Assembly (NCBI GenBank): GCA_017935675.1
Contig: JAGBHE010000061.1
Span: 144,899-208,898 of the forward strand
From: Clostridia bacterium
Lineage (GTDB): Bacteria; Bacillota; Clostridia; UBA1381
Direction: 5' to 3'
Length of the DNA stretch: 64,000 nucleotides
Shown: positions 43,823 to 52,158 of the stretch, one piece after another
Layout: the number at the start of each line of letters is the position of its first letter
Position numbering within the stretch: position 1 is the stretch's first letter
Made by a program: the position numbers and the translations under genes
The notes under the pieces: model-generated
The model's input: the letters and a program-made list of their open reading frames with translations, nothing else
Told to the model about the DNA's origin: nothing
Database searches by the model: none

Positions 43823-46800
43823 ATGACGGAAAAGCTTAAAAGAATTCTTTCCTTCCTGATTTCGGCGGCAGTATTGCTCAGCGGAGCTTACACCTATGCA
43901 CAGAGGCAATTCATTACGGATTTTGATGAGCCGCAGGATAAAACCGTGGAGATAGAAGCAGAGTCCTTCAGCGGAACGGGCTTTAGTGCAGTCGACGACC
44001 CTGAGGCGTCAGGCGGTAAATGTCTGGTAAGCTCCGGTGCAGGCTCAGGAGTGATGCAATATAAGCTTACATTTGACCAAAATGTTGAAAAGGTTGTGCT
44101 TTACGCAGTTCATAAAAGCGATAATATATCGCATTGCCTCAGTTACTTGTCTGTAGGTGAGTATGATAACTATGATTTGTACGATTACAAATACGGAGTA
44201 TGGAACAAGACAAGAATATACTTAGGTGAAATCACATCAGGCGAATATACAATCAATTTAAAAAATGTCCGCGGCGGACAGAAAATTGATAAGCTGATTG
44301 TAAAGTATAATACTGTGAAGGAAAAGAAAGAGGAAGCAAAAGAGAATAATGATTCGGCAGAGACAGACCTTACAGGCTTCAAGCGCGCCGATGCGGAGAG
44401 GGAGAAGCTTAAGGTTACTGCCATGGAGGAGCGTGTTCCGGGATCATTCTTTGCGGAGGCGGAGAACGGAACCTTTGAAAAGTCGGCCGGAACAGTTTCG
44501 TCAAACGGGGATGCGTCCGGCGGAGCGGTATGGGTTTCGACTGCGGCGAGCAGGCTGAACGACCCGCTTTTGATGGACGGCGCGGAGCTTCGGTTTAAGT
44601 TCTGCGTACCAAAAAGCTGTGAGTATGCGCTCCATCTGAGATATTTGACGCCCGACAGCGACAGGAAGGCAATTTGGGTGGCGATAGACGATGAGGACTA
44701 CTACCGCACGGAGGACGGAAATGCGTCCGACAGGTTTAAGTGGAAAAAGGTCAAAACCTATAAGCTGGAGGCGGGCTGGCATACACTGGATATAAAGCAC
44801 CGCACGGCGGGACAGCTTTTGGACTGCTTTATCCTCACTGACGATACGGGCTTTTCGCCGATGGGCTATGGCGCGCTTCCCGGTGAGAAGCCGAATATCG
44901 ATGATATTACACGCGCGTACATTGCAGACAAACGCACAAAGCCGACGCTGCGCGCAAACAACTTCCGTATGAGAAGTGACGGTGAGTTTAAACATTCCGG
45001 CAGCGATATTATTCTTCCGGCGACAAACCTTGCAACGGCATTAGGTGCGGAGCTTGAGGATAATCTTGACGGAAGCTATGTAATACGGCGTGACCGTGAG
45101 TATTTAAAGCTTTATGTGAATTCAAACAGAATAATATCAAACGGCAAGGTCATAAACACAAAGGAAAAGCAGTTTATATACGGAGATGATATTCCGTCTG
45201 TTTCGCTGCTTGCCGCACAGGAGACCTTTGGGTTCGACTATGAGCTTGACGAGACGGAAAACACTCTTCATATATTCGATTTTTACGAGGAGCCGTATAT
45301 ACGGCCTGCGGAAGAGGGAGAAATAACCATCGGAACGGGCAGAAAGTTTATCTATTACGATATTCCGCATGACAATCCGGATGCAAAGGTCGAGGTATGG
45401 CTCAAGGAGCGAACCTCCGACAGCGCAGGCTTGCGGAAGATGAATTTTGATAATTTAAATACAATTGCGAGCGGCGGCTATGAGTACTATCAGCCCGACA
45501 GGATCAACAGCCCCGGGATATGGCAGCGGGCGCAGACTCCCGTGTACTCCGACGGCGCGTTTCGCGGAGCACAGTACAGCTGGACAGACAGGCGGTTTGA
45601 TGTAAAGGTGCGTATTACCGAAAACGGAATCGAGGATACCTTTATTGCGACAGCCCCGGAGTTCACGGGCGGAGGCGACACATATCAGCCGACACCCCGG
45701 GAGTATACATATGATACGGAGGGCGAGCTTTTGCTTGTCCCGACCTTTGAAAATATGAGCTATTATATCGACTGTGACGCGGAAAATCCGACATGTGAGG
45801 TTTTGTACAGGAAACAGGGCGATGACAAGTGGCAGGAGGTATTTGCGCCCTCTTATGACTTTGAAGCAAAGCAGTTCAGGGGGAGTATACCGTTTTTGCA
45901 GCAGGATACCAAGTACGAGGTTAAAGTAAAGGTGACAGCCGGCGGCGCTGTTGTTGCGGAAAAGACTGCAGAGGCATCAACGTGGCAGGACAATCCGCCC
46001 GTTGCGCAGACGATAAAGCTCAGCGATGTTTACAAGGGCAAGGGTGACCTTGTGCTGACACGGCTTAAGGGTGATGAGGACGGCTGGATTAAGCTGGACT
46101 GCGAAGGACAGACCATTGACGCCGGTAAGGCAACAGAGGCGGCGGTGGTGATAACCGACTGTAAAAACCTGATATTTGAGAACGCAGTTGTAAGGGGCGG
46201 CAGTGCTATGGGCATTACCGTTGACGCGCGGTCGGAAAATATCCGTGTGGTAAACTGCGACATTGCACAGTGGGGCGAAGGCTCGATACAAGACCCGATA
46301 TTCGGGCTGTTTATCAGAGCGGGAGAAAACTGGAATAAGAGAGCAGGAGTAGCCGCTATGGACTCGGTGAATTTCGTTGTGGAGAGGTGCTATATTCACG
46401 ACAGCGACTCCAATACAAATCCGTGGTATTCGGTAAGCGGCACATACAGCGGTGTGCACCCTGCCGGAAGCTGCGCAGTACTGATGTACGGTGTGCGCGG
46501 CACGGTTATACGCTATAACGACATTATCGGCAGTGACGAGCACAGATGGAATGACGGCCTGGAGGGCGAGGATAACGGCGGAAGAAGAGCCGGCTCGTGC
46601 GGAAGCGACTCTGATATTTACGGCAATATCATAATTTATGCGAATGATGATACAATGGAGCTTGACGGGGCACAAATGAACGTCAGGGTGTATCAGAACA
46701 GGCTTGAACAGGCGTATACAGGTATGTCGACAGCTCCGAACACAATGGGACCGAGCTATATCTACAGGAACCTGATTGAAAATCTCGGCGCTGAGGATTC

Positions 46801-47590
46801 GGATACTACTCTTATTTACGGACCGTCAATTAAGGCGGGCGGAGTCAGCGACCCATTCCCGGTAAGCTTTTTCTTCAACAATACGGTTGCCTGGCGGCGA
46901 GGTATTCAGAACGCAAACTTTGGCGGTGTGACCGCACATCATGCGATTATGCGCAATAATATCTTTGATGCGGCGATTCCCGGCGGCGTTTCAATCGAGA
47001 ACGCCTATGCCAACGAGCGCGACAGCTATGACTATGACCTGTACAGCGGTACTTTTAATGTGGCAATTCCCGACCAGGAAAAGCACGGTATTCAAGGCTC
47101 ACCGACTTTTGTTGACACGGCAAAGGCGGACTACAGGCTGACGGGCGACAGCAAGGGCGTCGGTGCGGGAATGCCTCTCGGTGGTTTTACGGACGGAGAC
47201 AAGGTGAACATTGGTGCTTTTGCAAATGATAAATATGACCCGCTGTTTCTGCCTGCGCGGCCGGTTGATATGTATGCGGACAGATACCGTATCAATATGA
47301 TTGACGGTGAGAGTGCAGAGGTGAAAATTCATTTCGGTGATATCGGTGAGGGCAGAACCTACAGTTTAATGAAAAACCGGGATTTCGACTGGCTTGAATT
47401 TGACGGCGGCGTGACAGAGGATATTCCTATAAAGCCGAACTCCGATGTAACGGTAAAAATCAAAACAAATTTGTCGGTAAGCTGCAGAAAATACGGCTGC
47501 GGCAAGGGCGCATTTTTGGTTCGGCTGGACAACGGGTATTCAATCCCCGTTACAGTTATGTGCAGCCCCCGGCAAAAGGCGCAGAACTGA
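43823..47590 (+). CDS. Secreted multidomain right-handed beta-helix enzyme (polysaccharide lyase-like)
   Basis: 1255 aa. Signal peptide 1-26 (ends AYTYAQ). Two CBM6-like domains (~40-140, VEIEAESFSGTGF, and ~210-345, FAEAENGTFEKS), a copper-amine-oxidase-like stalk domain (~370-490), two fibronectin-like regions (~500-740), a right-handed beta-helix (~745-1090) and a C-terminal beta-sandwich ending LDNGYSIPVTVMC. The helix carries the block GSDxxRWNDGxEGxDNG...NDDxxExDGxQMN that is conserved in the paralog at 52159-55158; the acidic and basic residues make it a good catalytic candidate. With its pectin neighbours it may be a rhamnogalacturonan or pectate lyase or hydrolase. Start at the ATG 43823, behind GAGGTG. 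Confidence 0.8.
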   Translation: MTEKLKRILSFLISAAVLLSGAYTYAQRQFITDFDEPQDKTVEIEAESFSGTGFSAVDDPEASGGKCLVSSGAGSGVMQYKLTFDQNVEKVVLYAVHKSDNISHCLSYLSVGEYDNYDLYDYKYGVWNKTRIYLGEITSGEYTINLKNVRGGQKIDKLIVKYNTVKEKKEEAKENNDSAETDLTGFKRADAEREKLKVTAMEERVPGSFFAEAENGTFEKSAGTVSSNGDASGGAVWVSTAASRLNDPLLMDGAELRFKFCVPKSCEYALHLRYLTPDSDRKAIWVAIDDEDYYRTEDGNASDRFKWKKVKTYKLEAGWHTLDIKHRTAGQLLDCFILTDDTGFSPMGYGALPGEKPNIDDITRAYIADKRTKPTLRANNFRMRSDGEFKHSGSDIILPATNLATALGAELEDNLDGSYVIRRDREYLKLYVNSNRIISNGKVINTKEKQFIYGDDIPSVSLLAAQETFGFDYELDETENTLHIFDFYEEPYIRPAEEGEITIGTGRKFIYYDIPHDNPDAKVEVWLKERTSDSAGLRKMNFDNLNTIASGGYEYYQPDRINSPGIWQRAQTPVYSDGAFRGAQYSWTDRRFDVKVRITENGIEDTFIATAPEFTGGGDTYQPTPREYTYDTEGELLLVPTFENMSYYIDCDAENPTCEVLYRKQGDDKWQEVFAPSYDFEAKQFRGSIPFLQQDTKYEVKVKVTAGGAVVAEKTAEASTWQDNPPVAQTIKLSDVYKGKGDLVLTRLKGDEDGWIKLDCEGQTIDAGKATEAAVVITDCKNLIFENAVVRGGSAMGITVDARSENIRVVNCDIAQWGEGSIQDPIFGLFIRAGENWNKRAGVAAMDSVNFVVERCYIHDSDSNTNPWYSVSGTYSGVHPAGSCAVLMYGVRGTVIRYNDIIGSDEHRWNDGLEGEDNGGRRAGSCGSDSDIYGNIIIYANDDTMELDGAQMNVRVYQNRLEQAYTGMSTAPNTMGPSYIYRNLIENLGAEDSDTTLIYGPSIKAGGVSDPFPVSFFFNNTVAWRRGIQNANFGGVTAHHAIMRNNIFDAAIPGGVSIENAYANERDSYDYDLYSGTFNVAIPDQEKHGIQGSPTFVDTAKADYRLTGDSKGVGAGMPLGGFTDGDKVNIGAFANDKYDPLFLPARPVDMYADRYRINMIDGESAEVKIHFGDIGEGRTYSLMKNRDFDWLEFDGGVTEDIPIKPNSDVTVKIKTNLSVSCRKYGCGKGAFLVRLDNGYSIPVTVMCSPRQKAQN

Positions 47591-47628
47591 AACTTTGAAA
47601 AAAATTAATTGCGAAAGGATGTAGGAGT

Positions 47629-49908
47629 ATGTTTAAAACAAAGCGCATATTGCCTTTTGTGCTTGCTTTTGCGGCAGCCGTGCTGCCGGCGGTATCTGCG
47701 GCGGAAGCAAACAGCCCTGAAAAGGTACAGTATTATGATTTTGACAATACAAAGCCGAGCAGTTCCACTATAACGAACAATGAAAAATTTAAAGCGTATG
47801 ACGTATACGGAACCACAATGTATCATGCCAACGACCAAGTAAGTAAAACAGTAAACGTTAATTTCGGCAAAGATGTAAATTTAACAGATTTGCCCGGTAA
47901 TTCTTATATCGTGACCGAGTTCGATATGGCATATCAATCTAATAACGGCACTGCCGTAAGAATTTTACTTAGAAACAGTGCTTATAAAAATCTGTTTGAT
48001 ATAAGATGCGAATCATCACGAATTTTTCTGAACGGCAGTAAAAATAAGTTTAACCTGACCGATTCGACAGAAAATATGCACAGGATAAGGCTTGTATGGC
48101 ATGTCAAGGATAAGGACGGAAATCTTGTAAATAAGGCTTCGGCGCTGTATGTGGACGGAACCAATTACCTGGACGCAGACGGCATCGGGGCAGCCAACGG
48201 AACAAATGATTATCATCAAATTCAAATTACGACCAGACCTCCCGACGGTGCGGCGGAATATTCGGCGCCCGTATGGCTGGATAACTTCTCGGTGGCGACA
48301 TATACATCTGCTGACGGAATGCTGCCAATCGGTGAGAAGCGCGAGCTGCTGGCGGCGCTGAACCGTTTGTCGGAAATTAAGGCTAAGTGCGGGGATAATC
48401 AGGAATATGCGGAAATAAAAGCGAGCATAAGCGATAGTATGCGGCAGCCTCTTGAGGTGTTTAAGAATGCAGTCGCGTCGCAGGCTGAGGTTGATGCGGC
48501 GGCCGGAAATGCAGACGCGGTCATAAAGGAAATTGTCAGGCAGGAGTTCAGGCTTGGCTTTGACGTTTCAAATATAACCGGCAATATTGAGCTTCCCGTT
48601 GAATTTTACAGCGCTCTCACAGGGCTTACAATTGACGTAAGGTGGCAAAGCAGCTCACCTTATATTACAGCGGACGGAACTGTTATCCGCACGGGCTCTG
48701 ATGAACACGTAACGCTTACGGCGACGCTTTCGAGCGATGCCGCGGGATTTACGGTGACAAAGGATATTAATGCGACAGTTAAAGCAAATGACAAATTATA
48801 CAGCGTAACGGGAATAAGCTTTGCGGATGGCAGCGGAAATGCAGCCGCAGTTCCGCATGCGGGCGGCATGCTTAAATCCGTATCAATAATAGACAGAGAT
48901 ACAAGCGGCAAGGGTGCATGGGTAATTGCGGCAATCTATGACAAAAGTGAAAAAACGCTGATACAGTGCAAGCTTATTGACCTTGGGAAGATTGATACAA
49001 TTGTCAATGAAATCAACAGCATTAATGTTGATATGCCGCTTCCGGGTGAGTCTGTGTCAAATACGGTAATCCGCATATTTATTTTTGACTCGCTTTCGGA
49101 AATACATCCTTTAGACAATAAATTTGAGTATATAACCTCCGATTACGCGGCGGAGGGCGCTGCAATATATATTGCAGGTGACTCGACTGCGGCGCCCGGC
49201 ACCGATAAGCGGAGCGGCTGGGGAGATTATGTCAAGGATTATTTTACAAGCGATATAAAGGTTGTCAATAAGGCGCAGGGAGGCGCAAGCTCAAAGAGCT
49301 TTTATAACAGCGGAAGATGGTCAAACGGCAAGGACGGCATAATTGACACCTTAAAGAGCGGCGACTATGTTCTTATACAGTTCGGACATAACGATCAGGT
49401 GAAGAACAACGCCTATAATGCCGATACCAATACCTTTGTTGCCGACAAGCTTTTGGAATACAATGAAAAGTACGGCGCAAATGAAACGGTTTCCTATGAG
49501 GGCTGGCTTAAAAAGATGACAGACGAAGTAAGAGCAAAGGGCGCGACACCGATAATATTATCGTCTGTTACAAGAAGAGCATATTGGGATGACATCAATC
49601 TTTCAAGTACGCCGTCACCGCCGGAGGAATATCTGAAGGCAGCGCTTAAAACCGCGGCTGACGAGGGCTTAAAGTCGATTGACGTGTATCAGTGGACATA
49701 TGAGCTTATTAAAAAGCTCGGTGCACAGGATTCCAAATTAATTTATGCGGAGGGTGACACATCACATTTCAATGAGCTCGGCGCAAGAATTACGGCAAGC
49801 CATGTTGCGAGAGAAATAGGCGGTATGGGTGAGAATATTTCAAATTATACGGATAAAAGCAGCCTGATAGATGAGGAGAATTTATTGGACTACATTAAAA
49901 ATAATTAG
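47629..49908 (+). CDS. Secreted rhamnogalacturonan acetylesterase (SGNH hydrolase) with LamG-like domain
   Basis: 759 aa. Signal peptide 1-24 (ends VSAAEA). LamG/concanavalin-like domain (~30-225, ending SAPVWLDNFSVATYTS), a short helical region, a bacterial Ig-like domain (~300-385) and a C-terminal SGNH esterase (~515-740): IAGDSTAAPG (block I, nucleophile Ser), QGGASSKSF (block II), FGHNDQ (block III) and GDTSHFNELGA (block V, Asp/His). The blocks match the RhgT/YesT group that removes acetyl groups from rhamnogalacturonan I. It follows the beta-helix enzyme by 38 bases. Strong evidence for the acetylesterase call; binding-domain ligand unknown. Confidence 0.9.
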   Translation: MFKTKRILPFVLAFAAAVLPAVSAAEANSPEKVQYYDFDNTKPSSSTITNNEKFKAYDVYGTTMYHANDQVSKTVNVNFGKDVNLTDLPGNSYIVTEFDMAYQSNNGTAVRILLRNSAYKNLFDIRCESSRIFLNGSKNKFNLTDSTENMHRIRLVWHVKDKDGNLVNKASALYVDGTNYLDADGIGAANGTNDYHQIQITTRPPDGAAEYSAPVWLDNFSVATYTSADGMLPIGEKRELLAALNRLSEIKAKCGDNQEYAEIKASISDSMRQPLEVFKNAVASQAEVDAAAGNADAVIKEIVRQEFRLGFDVSNITGNIELPVEFYSALTGLTIDVRWQSSSPYITADGTVIRTGSDEHVTLTATLSSDAAGFTVTKDINATVKANDKLYSVTGISFADGSGNAAAVPHAGGMLKSVSIIDRDTSGKGAWVIAAIYDKSEKTLIQCKLIDLGKIDTIVNEINSINVDMPLPGESVSNTVIRIFIFDSLSEIHPLDNKFEYITSDYAAEGAAIYIAGDSTAAPGTDKRSGWGDYVKDYFTSDIKVVNKAQGGASSKSFYNSGRWSNGKDGIIDTLKSGDYVLIQFGHNDQVKNNAYNADTNTFVADKLLEYNEKYGANETVSYEGWLKKMTDEVRAKGATPIILSSVTRRAYWDDINLSSTPSPPEEYLKAALKTAADEGLKSIDVYQWTYELIKKLGAQDSKLIYAEGDTSHFNELGARITASHVAREIGGMGENISNYTDKSSLIDEENLLDYIKNN

Positions 49909-49960
49909 TTAAAGAAGGTAAGTATTTTTAAAATTTATTTATATGAAAGGCGGTAGTAAT

Positions 49961-52084
49961 ATGTTTAAGGTAAGGCGTACATTATCATTTGCAATGATAC
50001 TTGCAATGTTTGCGGCGGTACAGCCGTCAGCTGTTTTTGCGGCTGAGGAAGGGACGGAAGAGGCATCATTTAACACGGTAGTTTATGAAAATTTTGAGGG
50101 TCTGAACGCATTGCCCGAAAGCCTCTCGGCTTCGACAGAGCATACGGCGGTTGACACCAAGACGGGCAGCGGTAAATTCGGATTCGGGAATGCGGCAACC
50201 TCAACACTGAAAGCGAGCGGTGAAAAGCAGCATATGGAAGCAAATACGGGGCTGTCACTTGCCGATCTTGCTGTGGGTACATATGTGGAGACAGAATTTG
50301 ATTTAAGCACAAATCTGGTAAAGAAGGATGCAGAGGGAAAGGATCTCAGCGGTCAGGTGGATATATATTTGGGAGGCAGCAGTGAAGGTGACTCTATACT
50401 GCGTATATTCATGAAGCAGGCCGATACGTCTAATACCTGGAAAATCGGTTACAAAACGCTTGTTACGGACAAAACAAGCAATATCACATTGGCATCAACG
50501 GAATATGACAGCTTTCACAGCTTTAAGATAGTGATGAAGGTGGTCCAAAACGAAGGAGCTAAAGCGTGGTTTATTCAGGAGATAAGCTGTGACGGACAAT
50601 CCGGCTCATACAGGGATGCGGCTTACGCTAAAAATTCGGTTGACTATGACGCGCTGAGAATTTATACGCCGCTGAACGGAGACGGTTCAAGATTCTCGGT
50701 TGATAATCTTGCCGTCAGAACATATACGCTTGCCGAAGGGACAACTGCTTCACCTGTTCCAAACAGGCGTGTATACAGGGAAAGCGTAAACAATATTATT
50801 AACTCATACGGAAAGTATGCCGGCACAAATGAAGCATTTGCGGCGGCGATTGCAGATGCGGAGACGGCATTTAACAGTGATGCCTCGACTGAAGCTGACT
50901 TTGCGGCTAAGCTTGCTGCGCTTGAAGCTTGCACGAGGGCTCTTCCGCAAAAGGTGCTGTTTTATGACTTTGTAAACAGCGGAACAGATAAGGTTAACAG
51001 CAAGCCGGATCGTGTATGTACGATTGACAGCGACACCTTTAAAGCGTATGACGCATACGGCGCGGTGCTGAATGGAGCCGATAAAAACTTCAGGTTTTAT
51101 ATTGAGCCGGTAACGTTCGCCGATTTGCCGAACAGTTCATATATTGTAAATGAATTTGATATAGCCTACAGTAACGGTGCTTCCGATTCGGTAAGATTGA
51201 AGCTGAGGAATACAGAGCAGAATACGGATATGCTTGAGCTCAGATTCAGCGATACACAGATATACTGTAATAATGATAGTACACACAGATATAAGGGCTC
51301 GGAATTTCAGAACAAAATGCACAGAATAAAGCTTGTATGGCATGTTAAGGATAGTGCGGGGGCTTTTGTTCATCAGCTTACGGAGATGTATGTGGACGGA
51401 ATGGAGATATTGGAGGGAAATCCGATTACGGTTCCCAATGCCGGGACTGCCGGAGACTACGGATATGTTCTGTTTCAGGGGAACAAAACAGATGCAGTGC
51501 CGTATCCGTCAATATGGCTGGATAACTTCTCGGTGGCAACATATTCGTCAGAGGACGGGACATCGCCGATCGGCGAAAAGTATCCTTTGCTGACAGCTTT
51601 GAACACCGCGTCCGAAAGTATAAGAGCATTTAAGGCAAATAATCCCGATACAACGGCAGGGCTTGAGCCGTCAGCGCTTTTGGCAAACGGAATTGAGGTT
51701 TTGCAGGACGCTGCCGCGACTCAGGCTGAGATTGACGCGGCGTCCGGTGAGACTGAGCAGGTGGTGAATAAACTTGCCGACGACGGAAACAGCTATTATA
51801 TTTCCGGCGTTAACGTTGACGGTACTGTCCTTAAGAGCGTGACGCTGTTTGACAAGAATACTCAAGGTGCAGGCGCAGTCGCGATTGCGGCAGTGTATGC
51901 CGGCGGTGTGCTCAGAGACGTGGAGTTGATTGATGTTATCCCGGAGGCAGACGCGCTTTGGACGGACAGAAGCTTTAATTTAAAGGGCATGTCTCTGTCA
52001 TCCGCAGGTGATGAAACAATTAAGGTATTTGTATTTGACGGTGCATCTACGATTAAGCCGATGGCAAATGCTTATACAAAATAA
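49961..52084 (+). CDS. Secreted protein with two LamG-like domains, no catalytic domain seen
   Basis: 707 aa. Signal peptide 1-25 (ends SAVFAAEE). Two LamG/concanavalin-like domains (~30-245 and ~320-520), both with the family's YIVNEFDIAY/ SSYIVTEFDMAY-type strand and ending SxxxDNxxVxTYT, followed by helical spacers and a short beta domain (~610-700) ending VFDGASTIKPMANAYTK. The second LamG domain is closely similar to the one in the acetylesterase at 47629. I see no SGNH, beta-helix or glycosidase signature, so it probably binds glycan or other secreted proteins. Start at the ATG at 49961, behind AAAGGCGG; the open frame begins at 49943. Confidence 0.78.
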   Translation: MFKVRRTLSFAMILAMFAAVQPSAVFAAEEGTEEASFNTVVYENFEGLNALPESLSASTEHTAVDTKTGSGKFGFGNAATSTLKASGEKQHMEANTGLSLADLAVGTYVETEFDLSTNLVKKDAEGKDLSGQVDIYLGGSSEGDSILRIFMKQADTSNTWKIGYKTLVTDKTSNITLASTEYDSFHSFKIVMKVVQNEGAKAWFIQEISCDGQSGSYRDAAYAKNSVDYDALRIYTPLNGDGSRFSVDNLAVRTYTLAEGTTASPVPNRRVYRESVNNIINSYGKYAGTNEAFAAAIADAETAFNSDASTEADFAAKLAALEACTRALPQKVLFYDFVNSGTDKVNSKPDRVCTIDSDTFKAYDAYGAVLNGADKNFRFYIEPVTFADLPNSSYIVNEFDIAYSNGASDSVRLKLRNTEQNTDMLELRFSDTQIYCNNDSTHRYKGSEFQNKMHRIKLVWHVKDSAGAFVHQLTEMYVDGMEILEGNPITVPNAGTAGDYGYVLFQGNKTDAVPYPSIWLDNFSVATYSSEDGTSPIGEKYPLLTALNTASESIRAFKANNPDTTAGLEPSALLANGIEVLQDAAATQAEIDAASGETEQVVNKLADDGNSYYISGVNVDGTVLKSVTLFDKNTQGAGAVAIAAVYAGGVLRDVELIDVIPEADALWTDRSFNLKGMSLSSAGDETIKVFVFDGASTIKPMANAYTK

Positions 52085-52158
52085 AGGAGCTGCTGATTAA
52101 CCGTAGTGCTTCCTGAGATCGGAGTTGAATTTCACAAAGAATGGAGGGTTATTCCGTA

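Noticed and set aside
45977..46675. Long reverse-strand ORF (232 codons) inside the beta-helix gene
   Set aside because: It lies wholly within a confident gene, has no ribosome site, and encodes a low-complexity Val/Ile-rich protein; a shadow of codon use. The same applies to other antisense ORFs such as 3717-4250 (+) and 59773-60606 (-).
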